DNA of 64,000 bases from NCBI RefSeq assembly GCF_022662105.1, contig NZ_JAKMCP010000005.1, positions 62,001-126,000 of the forward strand. Reading direction: 5' to 3'. The first letter of the stretch is position 1. Every line of letters begins with the position of its first letter. Shown here piece by piece: positions 10,801 to 19,748 of the stretch. The notes beneath the pieces are model-generated. The model was given only the letters and a program-made list of their open reading frames with translations. It was not told the origin of the DNA and searched no databases. The position numbers were made by a program, and so were the translations under genes. The DNA is from Aestuariivivens sediminis (GTDB lineage Bacteria > Bacteroidota > Bacteroidia > Flavobacteriales > Flavobacteriaceae).

Positions 10801-12768
10801 TCCGTCTCCATCCTGATCGCAAAAAGCAAAACCATTAGCAGGAATATTAGTTGCAGTAAGAAGAAGGTTGGTGTGGATTTCTATTGGCACCAAAGCATAA
10901 CAACCGGTGTTACTATCTTCCAACCTTAAATAAATTACTTGCTCGTTGGGATTACTGTTAACATAGTTTTGCGGGTTTGAAATGGGATTGCTTCCCGATT
11001 CAGCATCGCTGTAACTCTCGTGGTACGTTGGAGGTAAAAAGCCAGTTGCTCCATTTAAAACGTTGTTTAGTACTTGCGTTAAATCGAAAGTAGCGGAACC
11101 ATCGTGATCTGTATCACAGGCATCAATAAATTGCGTAACCCTGTTTATTTGTGTGTTCCCGTTAGTAATATAAATATTTAATGTAGTGCCGGTCGAATTG
11201 ACACAACCTGTTAATGCATTTACCACACGAATATAAAGCGTCTCTGAAGGATTTGTATTGATATAAGGTATGGAAATAGGGTTTGCTCCAGAATTGGCTT
11301 CCAATTCAGTATAGTGGTAGGTTACAAAAAGATTGGGATTGCCACTTGTGATTTCGGAATCTTTTTGGCTTAAATCAATTTCTGTGCTGTTATCTGGTAT
11401 GTTATCGTTATCGCAAACTTCCAGTGGTGTTGGTTGGGTAATGGTAGGTAATGCATGAACTATTAATTCGAAATTCCCATAAATGATACACCCATTAACA
11501 GTATCTTCAACTCTTACGTAAATGGTCCTTGATGCTGTATCCAAGGGAGTGGTTATATTATTTGTTGGATTGTTTCTAGCATCATTATCGGTTAGATAAT
11601 AAGAAATAGTATGGTTTAGTGGTAGGTTAGGTATAGCATTTTCCACATCAATATTTTTGGTCGACAAATCGAAAATTTCTTGGTTGTCACCATCACTATC
11701 ACAAAGTTCAAAAGGCACAATAGCGTTGGCGGTTAATTCAGTATCTATATTGACGTTGATTTCATCTTGAATAATGCATGAATTAATACTGACTTCAACA
11801 CGATACAATCCACTTAATGATGTGTTTAAGGTAGGGTTGGTTTCACCAGAAATTAAGGTGTTATCTCTGAACCACGCATAGGTTGCCAGTGGATTTTGAA
11901 TTTCCCCATTCAAGGTCACGCTCCCTGAACATGTATCGATATCGTCTCCCAATTCCAGTTCAGTAAAGGTGCTGGCTTCAATAAAAACGGCCGTATCAAC
12001 AGCCGGATCTGTAGCATTATTACTTTGGTCTGCCACTATGAGTTTAACGTGATATTGTACATTTGGTAATACACTTACACCGGCAGTCATAACGGTTGTC
12101 CTACCATTGAAATTGGTGTCTCCCAGGGCATATCCATCAAAATAGGTATCATTGGCCGCGGCACATTGGGTATTGATTTCATCATGTATATTATTTACAG
12201 TAATGGGATCTCCCGATCCAGGTACAATAGCGATATTTTGGTACGGTCCTGTACTTGAAGATTCCCGTATCAAAAACACAAACCCGTCTGAAGAATTACA
12301 TGGATAATTGGCAAAATATTCTTCGGAAGCCAAGAGGTAGTTAAATTGAACCTGATCTGACAAGGCTATAAAATCAAATTCAATGGATGTTGCATTCACC
12401 GTATTCCCAACATTCAAATAAGTTTCGATATCCGGATCTGTTCCCCAATTAACTGTTCCTTCGCTTAAATCGACATTATTCATGGTGTTTCCACCGGAGG
12501 CGGCATCACCGGTTGACAAAACAATCCCATTCTCCAAGGGGAAATTTGAATTTCCGCGTTCAAAACTACCGTAGCTATTCAGCCCGTCGGAACTTCCATT
12601 TACTGAAGAGCTCACATTAGAAATCTCCACGCAACTATTGGCTAAATTATTTTCAATTAATTGTTGTAACGGTACATTGTTGTCGATATTAACTTGTTGG
12701 GCATCAACAAAGGAGCTCATAAAAAGTAGTATCAATACGATACTGTAGACACGTAGGTTCTTTTTCAC
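7900..12768 (-). CDS. Giant T9SS type B surface protein with choice-of-anchor L-type head
   Basis: A 1622-aa secreted protein. Residues 1-23 are a signal peptide ending near FVDAQQ. Residues of about 25-270 match the choice-of-anchor L domain pattern (e.g. ASEEYF, GDTNFNGRT, LIVADQSNNATDPAVDTAVF). An Ig/PKD-like module follows, then about eleven ~100-aa repeats between about 350 and 1390, each starting with a C(D/N/Q) motif such as ELCDSDGDN or LIECDDDFDN and carrying FDL and YVRVEN elements. A final PKD-like module precedes the type B sorting domain (FFTPNNDG at about 1538 to the end, FALKR). Its repeats and tail are clearly paralogous to those of both neighbours, but the head differs, pointing to domain shuffling on a common scaffold. 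It has its own TAnnTTTG element 77 nt upstream. Role in adhesion or gliding is inferred. Confidence 0.93.
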   Translation of the reverse strand: MKKNLRVYSIVLILLFMSSFVDAQQVNIDNNVPLQQLIENNLANSCVEISNVSSSVNGSSDGLNSYGSFERGNSNFPLENGIVLSTGDAASGGNTMNNVDLSEGTVNWGTDPDIETYLNVGNTVNATSIEFDFIALSDQVQFNYLLASEEYFANYPCNSSDGFVFLIRESSSTGPYQNIAIVPGSGDPITVNNIHDEINTQCAAANDTYFDGYALGDTNFNGRTTVMTAGVSVLPNVQYHVKLIVADQSNNATDPAVDTAVFIEASTFTELELGDDIDTCSGSVTLNGEIQNPLATYAWFRDNTLISGETNPTLNTSLSGLYRVEVSINSCIIQDEINVNIDTELTANAIVPFELCDSDGDNQEIFDLSTKNIDVENAIPNLPLNHTISYYLTDNDARNNPTNNITTPLDTASRTIYVRVEDTVNGCIIYGNFELIVHALPTITQPTPLEVCDNDNIPDNSTEIDLSQKDSEITSGNPNLFVTYHYTELEANSGANPISIPYINTNPSETLYIRVVNALTGCVNSTGTTLNIYITNGNTQINRVTQFIDACDTDHDGSATFDLTQVLNNVLNGATGFLPPTYHESYSDAESGSNPISNPQNYVNSNPNEQVIYLRLEDSNTGCYALVPIEIHTNLLLTATNIPANGFAFCDQDGDGSVDVYFNTLDNVIANGLPNITVTFYETQSYRDNNTMPLDPSNPYTVTDGSPVTLYIALENGLCSEVSEVLLRVNPVITFNPIDPIPYCDNDDDGFTMVDFDSFDTIITGGNTAFNVRYFTDSNEADNGLNQLPEFYSTASGTFYARIENNTTGCYTVNPFEINVIPAPSVLQPSNIVICNNSTSTTANIRLEDKIPEIVSDPSNHIIEFFEDLSQAQNFDTSNPLGNLDKQSFEATTQTLYARVESTDVTACYNIVSFDVLVNTLPIIPTITPYQVCVDEGTLNADFYLQDKDFEILNGQSGKAVFYFQDAALTIPLNKTLPYNSNGAETIYVRVENISDPNCNATSSFSLEIGNNPNYNTDFGDFPPVCQTTTGTHTFDLEAKRQEIASGSSDVLEIQFYLTYNEAESYANSFLPDQYTSQTLQGQFYARIENAANSCFVIEEVRFITFPTPLITSASIAPVCDIDDDGSATIDLNTAVFQIDNLRFGDVVLSYYEDEALNIQIPDSQINNYPVNNTKTVYVKAETSTGCSDSIPLDLMVNVPPPLLTIGTIQDCYSVGNTYDLSLVDTFVVHSSLINSVSISYHDSQVNSENNTGTYTNKIFNYSTPGSYAIHVRVEDNNTGCTAYTSFNLDINPNPIATTPPNLIECDDDFDNRREFDLSQNDSAILGMQNPNDFSVFYYNNNIVNAENDVNRLNNLYTAANGETIYARLENNNTGCYDITQFQTIINPLPDIPVEDTIPICLNDLPRTLNADTGNPTDTYLWWNGETSPEIMVDQSDLGDHWVMVTTHPQNCTSTKNFTLMESEVATIDATASADFTDPNTITVTVSGVGDYQFILDNGEPQDSNIFNNVTLGPHIVTIIDLNGCAPIETEVFVIDVPKFFTPNNDGYFDTWHIVGITRLPGTLVYIYDRHGKLLKMLPHSTIGWNGTFNGENMPADDYWFSADIIYNGESFNLQGHFALKR

Positions 12769-12845
12769 TTTGTTTTATTTGGGCAAAACAATTAGTTGAT
12801 TTGGATGATTTCAGTGGGAAAATTAGTTTTTTTATGGATAAAATG

Positions 12846-12853
12846 CAAAAATA
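12846..12853 (-). promoter_or_regulatory. Bacteroidota -7 element (TATTTTTG) for the 1622-aa surface protein
   Basis: The minus strand reads TATTTTTG, an exact TAnnTTTG match, 77 nt before the ATG at 12768. No good TTG -33 partner is visible, so the call rests on the -7 box alone. Confidence 0.45.
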
Positions 12854-12896
12854 ATCAGATTAAATGTAAGTTTTAAGCAGGTTTTGTGGCATAATG

Positions 12897-15800
12897 CTAT
12901 CTTTTCAATGTAAAATGACTTTTAAAAATGCGTCCATCCTGTAAGTTCACTGCAAACCAGTAATCATCAGTTGGCATCATTTGACCGTTAAAGGTACCGT
13001 TCCATCCTTCACCCAATGGATCTAATTGTTTTAATAATTTTCCATATCTATCAAAAATTAAAATTTTTGAATCGGGTTGGAACATATTGGATATGCCATA
13101 GACCTGCCATGTATCGTGAATTCCATCATTATTTGGGGTAAAGAACTTAGGAAATCCAACCACAGAAACCTGTTCGAAAATGGTACCACAATCGTTTTTA
13201 ATATCTTGGACATTTACAGTGTAAATCCCTGGAAATACATTTTCAAAAACATTACTTTCTTGAAAGTCACGGGATACCGTTTCATTATTTTCGTCGTATA
13301 GTGCATATTGGTAAGTCCCTTCACCTGAGACAAAAATAGTTACGGTGTTGTTGGTCGACACATCCTTCACGTCGAATGGCGGTATATTAAAACTTGCAAT
13401 ATTCGAGGGTTCTACATGTATTATTCGGTCTTTGGAACAACCATTGGTATTGGTAACGGTTACGGTATAGGTCCCTATTTCATTTACAGGGATTTCATAA
13501 GTGTCTTCTCCTGTGGACCAGTTATACGTATAGTTGTTTGGTGAATCGTTATGTATGGCGGCATTTAAGGTTATGGTCTGAGGAAACGTATTAAGACAAT
13601 AGTAGGTCAGGGCCTCGGTCTCGATGTCAGGAAGCTTGTTCACCGATAACGATATTTTACCGATACCATAGCATGCGTTATTATTTTCTGCCCTTGCAAA
13701 TATAGTCTGACTGTAAGGTGTCCTGTTTTGGTATAACACATCCAACTCATTTTTCTCCTGAAGTGCGTCGTTATAAGTTTCATAATATGAAACAGGAAAA
13801 GTAATTCCATTTATGGACTGTAAATCTGTTGTGATACCGGATAGATCGAATGTATTTAATCCATCTTCCGACCCCAGTTCATCACAGAGAGCAGGTGCTA
13901 TATAATCATTGAGCTGAGTGGTGGAAACTTCTAAAGTCAGTTCGGCGATATCAAAACAACCAGTAGTATTATCGACAACCTGAACGTAAAGTATCTGAGT
14001 ATTACTCGTATTTGTAAAGCTTTCAGGATTGAGAATTTCATCCAGATGGTTCTCGGCATCATTTAAACTCTTGAAAAATTTAACAGATCGATCGGGAATA
14101 CCATTGACTAATTCATCATTCACCTGGGTTAAATTAAATGCAGTACGGTTGTCCGATATTCCATCCTCATCACATTGAATTAAAGTGGTGTTGTTGTATT
14201 CTGGTAGCGGATGTACCAATATATGAATGGGATTAGAAATCGAATAACAATTCGGACTCAAATTATTTTCTATTCGGGCATAAATGGTTTCATCAAATGG
14301 GACCTGATTCGTATAGTTAAAGTTTAATGCGCCCATTTTGTTTTGTGCATCGCCAATAGTACTGTGGTACGTTATGGTGTAATCCAGGCCACTTTGATTC
14401 CCTAAAATGGCATCATCCAATTGATGTAAATCCATATCCGTCAGGCCATTTGTGATATTGGTATCCGAAATGGTTTCGGTATCACAAATGTTTAAATTAG
14501 GTATCGTATGCGCTATTGGGGTGTTAAAAACTTGTATATTGAAAGAGGTGGTGGTATCAAAGCATGTATTATTTTCAAAAAGACCAACACGTATAAAAAC
14601 CGATTGTGCCGTTCTTGTGGCCATAAAAGGACCTTGAATGTCATTTTGATTTAAATCGGCATCAAGTTGCGTTTCAAAAAATTTGACTTCATAAATGTTT
14701 GGGTTCTGTGCGCCCAAAATCTCATTATTTAAGGTTGTAAGATCGAATTCAAATATTCCGTCATTATCGTCGTCACAAATAGGAACATCCGACAGCGGGT
14801 TTGCAACCGGGGGGTCAAAAAAGTTTACCAGAGCTTCGCCTTCAAGAATATTACAATCGCCATTTAAATTCTCTACGATGACCTTATATTCTCCTGGATT
14901 AGTAACCTCCAGATCAAAATCATTATCTGCCAAGGTTACGCCATCCTTAGTCCAGGAATACGTAGCACCGGGTATATTATCGGCCTTTAAGGTATAGTTT
15001 TCCCCTAAGCAGAGCGGTAAATACGTTATGTTAGTCGTCTTTTGGGTTATGTTTATTTTTTCAGCAAAAAAGGAAGCAATAAAAGGAGGCAGGCCTTGCC
15101 TTGAGTTATTAAACAAAAGGACGGCATTATGACTGTAATCACAGGCAGAACCACGAGCATTCGGATTATTGATTACCGAAAGAGAAGGGGAACCTTGGGG
15201 GTAAGTAAGGTTCATGGCACGGTATATTTTACCATTTGGTCCTAATTGTAAGGCGCCACGGTACATTTGTCTATGATCGATAACTATTTCACTTGCACTA
15301 ATGTTAGATACCGTCAAATCATACTGCAGTAAGGAACCATATTGACTTTGAGGATTGTTAAATTCATTTTGAGGGGATTCATAATAACACGAGACATAAA
15401 GGAGTTCATTGTTTTGCGAGAACTCAATGCCATAGGGAACCTGAGGTTTGCCTCCTGGATTAAAGCCGATATCTATATTTGTTTGGTTACTAACTACCCC
15501 AGTGCCTGCATCAAAATCGAATAGAAACAGTCCGGAACCAATATTGGCACAGGCAAGCTTTGTACCATCCGGAGATAATTTGAGATAGCCTCTGTCTTCT
15601 GTTATAAACGTATTTACAGTGGATTTTACAGGGGTTGTATTGATTCCTGAATTGGATACCTCATAGGCATAGAAGGTATTAAAAATGGGGTTTTCTTCAC
15701 TAACTCCTGAAGACGTACCAAAGGTAATGACCCATATGGATTTTGAAACACAATCCTTTAAAACGGCACTTATCTTCTCTGAACTATCCTGGAGTAACTG

Positions 15801-16253
15801 AACATTTTTAGATGAACTTAAAACATCACCTAAACCACTTTCCAATGTCATATCAACCACAGAGAAATTAAAGCCTCGGTCCGGATCACCACCAACAGAG
15901 GTATCGACAGTAAAGATATAGTAGATATTTAAGTCATCTGGTTTAGGCACAATTATGGCAGATTGGGAACTGGACGGATCCCCAAATAGTCCCAATCCAT
16001 TAGGCATAGGCTTGTGCAATTTATTCCAAACCGTAATCCCATCGGTATAAAATAGTAAATTACCGCTACTATCTGAAATACTTGCACAGCCTTCATCGGT
16101 ATTCAACTGACCATCACTTAGGTTCATGGTTGAACCATCTGGGTTAAAACGTAATCCGGCATTAGATCCAAAATACCAATTGGAGGCCTCGTCTTGAGAA
16201 TAGGATGTATGACCTATTAAACAGGTAAGTAAAAAGAAGGCAATTTTTCTCAT
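12897..16253 (-). CDS. T9SS type B surface protein with beta-propeller-like head
   Basis: An 1118-aa secreted protein with an N-terminal signal peptide (residues 1-19, ending near SYSQ). Residues 20-400 contain NWYFGSNAGLRF and DGxxxWN motifs, typical of the propeller-like head found in many Bacteroidota type B cargo proteins. A PKD/Ig-like module sits at about 405-480. Four CDD-type repeats (ICDDDNDG, ICDTET, QCDEDG, LCDELG) cover about 488-878, and another PKD-like module follows. The CHU_C type B sorting domain begins at FFTPNNDG (about 1035) and ends FTLKR. The start is only 26 bp after the ABC permease stop, so transcription could continue from the ABC genes. Third and shortest of three adjacent paralogues. 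Confidence 0.92.
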   Translation of the reverse strand: MRKIAFFLLTCLIGHTSYSQDEASNWYFGSNAGLRFNPDGSTMNLSDGQLNTDEGCASISDSSGNLLFYTDGITVWNKLHKPMPNGLGLFGDPSSSQSAIIVPKPDDLNIYYIFTVDTSVGGDPDRGFNFSVVDMTLESGLGDVLSSSKNVQLLQDSSEKISAVLKDCVSKSIWVITFGTSSGVSEENPIFNTFYAYEVSNSGINTTPVKSTVNTFITEDRGYLKLSPDGTKLACANIGSGLFLFDFDAGTGVVSNQTNIDIGFNPGGKPQVPYGIEFSQNNELLYVSCYYESPQNEFNNPQSQYGSLLQYDLTVSNISASEIVIDHRQMYRGALQLGPNGKIYRAMNLTYPQGSPSLSVINNPNARGSACDYSHNAVLLFNNSRQGLPPFIASFFAEKINITQKTTNITYLPLCLGENYTLKADNIPGATYSWTKDGVTLADNDFDLEVTNPGEYKVIVENLNGDCNILEGEALVNFFDPPVANPLSDVPICDDDNDGIFEFDLTTLNNEILGAQNPNIYEVKFFETQLDADLNQNDIQGPFMATRTAQSVFIRVGLFENNTCFDTTTSFNIQVFNTPIAHTIPNLNICDTETISDTNITNGLTDMDLHQLDDAILGNQSGLDYTITYHSTIGDAQNKMGALNFNYTNQVPFDETIYARIENNLSPNCYSISNPIHILVHPLPEYNNTTLIQCDEDGISDNRTAFNLTQVNDELVNGIPDRSVKFFKSLNDAENHLDEILNPESFTNTSNTQILYVQVVDNTTGCFDIAELTLEVSTTQLNDYIAPALCDELGSEDGLNTFDLSGITTDLQSINGITFPVSYYETYNDALQEKNELDVLYQNRTPYSQTIFARAENNNACYGIGKISLSVNKLPDIETEALTYYCLNTFPQTITLNAAIHNDSPNNYTYNWSTGEDTYEIPVNEIGTYTVTVTNTNGCSKDRIIHVEPSNIASFNIPPFDVKDVSTNNTVTIFVSGEGTYQYALYDENNETVSRDFQESNVFENVFPGIYTVNVQDIKNDCGTIFEQVSVVGFPKFFTPNNDGIHDTWQVYGISNMFQPDSKILIFDRYGKLLKQLDPLGEGWNGTFNGQMMPTDDYWFAVNLQDGRIFKSHFTLKR

Positions 16254-16279
16254 ATTTCATGGCAAAGCCATCAAATATA

Positions 16280-17104
16280 TTATAAATCACGCTTTTTTAA
16301 TAATCTATACGATAAAAAGATAAATAGAGCAGTCCACCCAAGCACAATACCAATTTCATACCAATGAACGGCATAATCGTATCCCAAATTGGTTTTATCC
16401 GGGAATTTGGTCATGGCAATCCGCTGAAAAGGCTGATCTATTAATTTGTACATGGATTTTAATGGAAAGTAATTCTGAATTTTTTCAGCTATGTCCGTGT
16501 TAACTTTCCAACTAATTATCCCAAAAATAATCCATTCTAAGATGAAAAGAATAAATAAAAAGGCTAATGCAAAGGCAGAACGTTTTACGAGCATTCCAAA
16601 AAATAAACACAAACTAAAAAATCCTATTAACTTGATTAAGTAACCCAGTAAAAATTGGGTATCCTGAATGATAATACCAAGTTCATTGTAGCTTGAATAA
16701 TACCACCCTATGCATAACGAAATTAATCCGATTAAAAGGGTAGAAATTAATGAAAAGAATACAATGGTATAAAACTTAGACAAGATAAATTCTTTTTTAC
16801 TCAAGCCATCAATTAGGTTCTGTTTAATGGTTTTATTACTGTATTCATTTCCAATCATGCTAACCACAACAATAGCAAAGAAGAATTTAAACTGAGAGGC
16901 AAAGAAGGTTGTTAAATGCCATATTATTGGAAAATTAAATATTCCCAGTTCTCCCAATTCCAGGGTGAAGAAACCAAAGACATTAATTTTAAGCGATGAC
17001 AGTAAGATCACAAAAAAAGGTAAAATAAACGAGATAAATATGAGTATTGTACTGGTTCGGTTTAAGAGTAGCTTTTGTAATTCTAAATTTAAAAGTCGAA
17101 ACAT
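16280..17104 (-). CDS. ABC-2 type transporter permease
   Basis: A 274-aa integral membrane protein with about six hydrophobic segments (near residues 18-40, 62-85, 110-132, 148-170, 175-200 and 248-268) and the cytoplasmic-side motif NEYSNKTIKQNLIDGLSK, characteristic of ABC-2 family permeases (gliding/antibiotic/Na-type exporters). It lies 9 bp after the ATPase gene on the same strand, so the two should form one exporter. The substrate cannot be told from sequence. It could be a GldF-like permease, but the pair lacks a GldG partner, so I do not assign a gld name. Confidence 0.88.
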   Translation of the reverse strand: MFRLLNLELQKLLLNRTSTILIFISFILPFFVILLSSLKINVFGFFTLELGELGIFNFPIIWHLTTFFASQFKFFFAIVVVSMIGNEYSNKTIKQNLIDGLSKKEFILSKFYTIVFFSLISTLLIGLISLCIGWYYSSYNELGIIIQDTQFLLGYLIKLIGFFSLCLFFGMLVKRSAFALAFLFILFILEWIIFGIISWKVNTDIAEKIQNYFPLKSMYKLIDQPFQRIAMTKFPDKTNLGYDYAVHWYEIGIVLGWTALFIFLSYRLLKKRDL

Positions 17105-17113
17105 TATGTTGGT

Positions 17114-18010
17114 TTAGTTTTTGTCGGTTAATTGTAAAAATTGCTCCTCTAAACTTTCTTTACGTTGGACCAAATGAGTAAGGATAATTCCATTTTCGAA
17201 CAGCTGTCTATTAAAATCTTCGGATTTAAGAGGTTCATTTAAAAAAGCAGTAACTAAACTATTTTGAACTTTTATCGTTCCAAAGGCTTGATTATTTTCT
17301 AAAAACGACAGTAGCTTCTCTTGTTGGTTGGAACGCAACTCAAAAAAGCCATGACTGGAAATCATTTCATCTACTCGACCGGAATATAGTTTAACACCCT
17401 TGCGGAGTACAACCACATGAGTGCAAACTTTTTCAACTTCATCCAACAGGTGTGATGCTAACAGAATTGTCGTTCCATTGGCAGCTATCTCTTTTATAAT
17501 TTCCCTAATTTGGTGAATTCCTTGTGGGTCCAAACCGTTTGTTGGTTCGTCCAATATTAAAATTTCAGGATCATTTAATAATGCAGAGGCGATTGCCAAC
17601 CGTTGTTTCATTCCCAGGGAATAGGTTCTAAATTTACTGTCCTTACGTTCTAAGAGACCAACAATTTCAAGTTTTTCGTCTATTTTATTAAAAGGGACTC
17701 CTTTAATTTTACACACCAATTGTAAATTTTGACTACCACTCATATAGGGGTAAAAATTGGGACGTTCAATAATAGCTCCTACTTTTTTTAGGGCATCATG
17801 GGTTGTTATGCTGCCATCAAACCAATGAAAATTACCGGATGTTTGGTTGACAACATTTAAAACGATACCCAATGTTGTGGATTTACCACTTCCATTAGGG
17901 CCTAAAAGACCATAAACATTACCTTTGTTTATGGTAAAAGACAAATCTTTTACTGCGGTAAGATATCCAAATTTTTTCGTTAGATTGTTTATGGTGAGAA
18001 TGGAATCCAA
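17114..18010 (-). CDS. ABC transporter ATP-binding protein
   Basis: A 298-aa nucleotide-binding subunit. Seen: Walker A GPNGSGKST (37-45), signature SLGMKQR (131-137), Walker B ILILDEP (150-156) followed by the D-loop NGLDPQG, and an H-loop SHLLDEVEKV near 185. The C-terminal ~80 residues form the extra domain common in ABC-2 exporter ATPases. It is the first gene of an ATPase-permease pair, with the permease 9 bp downstream. It is divergent from the 353-aa gene across a 119-bp promoter region. General function is certain; substrate is unknown. Confidence 0.94.
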   Translation of the reverse strand: MDSILTINNLTKKFGYLTAVKDLSFTINKGNVYGLLGPNGSGKSTTLGIVLNVVNQTSGNFHWFDGSITTHDALKKVGAIIERPNFYPYMSGSQNLQLVCKIKGVPFNKIDEKLEIVGLLERKDSKFRTYSLGMKQRLAIASALLNDPEILILDEPTNGLDPQGIHQIREIIKEIAANGTTILLASHLLDEVEKVCTHVVVLRKGVKLYSGRVDEMISSHGFFELRSNQQEKLLSFLENNQAFGTIKVQNSLVTAFLNEPLKSEDFNRQLFENGIILTHLVQRKESLEEQFLQLTDKN

Positions 18011-18105
18011 TAGATGCTATATTTTACTGATAAAATCAGCGAGGTTGGTTTTGAATGTATGACGATAGTCCTTATATTTTGTTACATAACTAATAATAAA
18101 AATAG

Positions 18106-18113
18106 TAAATTTG
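18106..18113 (+). promoter_or_regulatory. Promoter -7 element (TAAATTTG) for the 353-aa gene
   Basis: TAAATTTG matches TAnnTTTG exactly and ends 16 nt before the ATG at 18130. A TTTG at 18078-18081 lies 24 bp upstream, slightly longer than the usual -33 spacing. Confidence 0.6.
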
Positions 18114-18129
18114 GATCAGATATAAGCCT

Positions 18130-19191
18130 ATGGAAGATTTAAAGATATCGAAAAAGAAGCCGTCGTTTCCCATAACAAAACGATTACATGATTATCTTGT
18201 GAGGTATGATAGGGATGTGAAAATCCCCATTTTTTACGACGATTTGTTGCGTTTTCAAGGTGGTGTTGTGGTATACGACAATGAGGGAAACGATACCCTT
18301 TGGCTCAGGGTGTATTACAATGAATTTGAGCGGGAAGAAATTGATACGGCTTTGAAAAGAATTTATAGCATTTTGCATTCCGATGGAAGCATTAATACGA
18401 TTCCCTTCTTAAATGTAGATGCCATTGATTATTGTACATTTGGAAATTCTAAGCCATTTAGGATAAAGGTTCGAAATGTATTGAACGACAATTACACCTA
18501 TTTTTACGTAAAATCTGCAGACGCCTCTCGAGTATATGGGTTGGAACTGGAGCATATGCTCTCACCCTATAACCTGAATTTTCTGGTTTATAAAAACACC
18601 TTAATTGAAGAACACATTACTGGAGTTCCGGGAGATGAGTTCATAAAGAATATGTTGCCCAAATGCAGTAAATCTGAAAAAGCGCAAATTGCCAAGGAGT
18701 TTGTGAAGTTTAATGAACGCTGTATGATCCGGCTTTTGGGTGATATGCGCTCTTACAATTATGTAATAGTACCAACCCATGATTTTGATCATGTCGTCTA
18801 TAAAATTAGGGCTATAGATTTTGATCAACAGAGTTATGAAGGTAAATTCAACATATATAGACCACAGTTTTTTAAGGAAAATATAAAAATGGTAGAATTG
18901 GTTACCACGATGATTCAAAAGCCCTCCATTGATCAGTATAAAACAGAAGAACGGTCAATATTGGTGAAGCGGTTAAAAAGTTTTCATAATAGAATTGGAA
19001 AATTAATTGATTGCATGGAAGTGGATGATATTTCAAGTCAGGAAAATGTTGATTTATTGAAATTAAAAGTGTTTCAATACACTCGAGACGTGAATTTTAA
19101 ACGGTCTCAGAATATGGGAGAAATCCTTAAACATGCCCTGGGATTTCTTACTCGAAATTATGAAAACGTAAAATTAGAAAGTTTAAAGTGA
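18130..19191 (+). CDS. Conserved protein of unknown function, 353 aa
   Basis: I do not recognise a named domain. The protein is soluble-looking, with no signal peptide or membrane segment. It is rich in aromatic and acidic residues in the first half (YYNEFEREEIDTALKRIYSI, then DYCTFGNSKPFRIKVRN) and ends in a helical, charged region. A segment around residues 205-240 (GDMRSYNYVIVPTHDFDHVV, AIDFDQQSYEGK) resembles a degenerate kinase-like DFD motif, but this is weak. It has its own TAnnTTTG promoter and is convergent with the next gene with only 4 bp between the two. The full-length ORF, good promoter and protein-like composition support a real gene; function is open. Confidence 0.8.
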   Translation: MEDLKISKKKPSFPITKRLHDYLVRYDRDVKIPIFYDDLLRFQGGVVVYDNEGNDTLWLRVYYNEFEREEIDTALKRIYSILHSDGSINTIPFLNVDAIDYCTFGNSKPFRIKVRNVLNDNYTYFYVKSADASRVYGLELEHMLSPYNLNFLVYKNTLIEEHITGVPGDEFIKNMLPKCSKSEKAQIAKEFVKFNERCMIRLLGDMRSYNYVIVPTHDFDHVVYKIRAIDFDQQSYEGKFNIYRPQFFKENIKMVELVTTMIQKPSIDQYKTEERSILVKRLKSFHNRIGKLIDCMEVDDISSQENVDLLKLKVFQYTRDVNFKRSQNMGEILKHALGFLTRNYENVKLESLK

Positions 19192-19195
19192 CCGG

Positions 19196-19711
19196 TTAAT
19201 TCCAGTTCTCGTCAAAATCTAAGTTATCGTAATCATCGATATCCATGTCATCCTTAGAATGATCATAATTGTCGTCATCTGTGTCAGCTTCAAAAGTCTT
19301 TGCCGGTGCACTATCCGGAACTTGACCTTGAACAAACATAAGATTTGGATAGTCATAGCCCTCTGCTTCTTCAACAATCTCAGCGAGTTCGACATAAAAT
19401 GTCCACATACTTAAAAAATCGTAAATGTATATGAGTTTTGGTGACACTTCATGTGCAACGTCATTTATTCTGGTTTCATTCATTAACCGAGCGGAGCCAT
19501 CATCACTCAAGTCAAAAAGTGAAATTTCTTCACCTTGATTCCACTGGGCATCACTTATATAAAAAGAAGCCATTTCAGTACCATCAAATCCAAAGGATTG
19601 TGTTATGATATTGTGTAAATCTTCCAGGGTATCATCTTCACGGATCTCTAAATCTCGGAAAACATCCTCTTCAGTATCATTGTCGAGAATTACTCTAAAT
19701 CTGTAAATCAT
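19196..19711 (-). CDS. TnpR-passenger / plasmid pRiA4b ORF-3-like protein
   Basis: A 171-aa acidic protein. It opens with MIYRFRVILDNDTEEDVFRD and continues with TLEDLHNIITQSFGFDG and FYISDAQWNQGEEI, the pattern of the pRiA4b ORF-3 / IS1096 TnpR-passenger family. Despite that name the family is common in chromosomes, and nothing here suggests a transposon. The last ~40 residues are very Asp-rich (DTDDDNYDHSKDDMDIDDYD), a low-complexity tail. Function is unknown; a small soluble protein is expected. A TAnnTTTG box ends 18 nt before the ATG. Heme A synthase lies upstream on the same strand. Confidence 0.85.
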   Translation of the reverse strand: MIYRFRVILDNDTEEDVFRDLEIREDDTLEDLHNIITQSFGFDGTEMASFYISDAQWNQGEEISLFDLSDDGSARLMNETRINDVAHEVSPKLIYIYDFLSMWTFYVELAEIVEEAEGYDYPNLMFVQGQVPDSAPAKTFEADTDDDNYDHSKDDMDIDDYDNLDFDENWN

Positions 19712-19729
19712 TGCTCATGAATTATATTG

Positions 19730-19737
19730 CAAATGTA
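19730..19737 (-). promoter_or_regulatory. Promoter -7 element (TACATTTG) for the TnpR-passenger-like gene
   Basis: The minus strand reads TACATTTG, an exact TAnnTTTG match 18 nt upstream of the ATG at 19711, inside the 37-bp gap after the heme A synthase stop. Confidence 0.55.
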
Positions 19738-19748
19738 ATTTTTTTAAA

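Noticed and set aside
19196-19711. Mobile element suggested by the TnpR-passenger family name
   Set aside because: No transposase, terminal repeats or target duplication nearby; the family is common in chromosomes.
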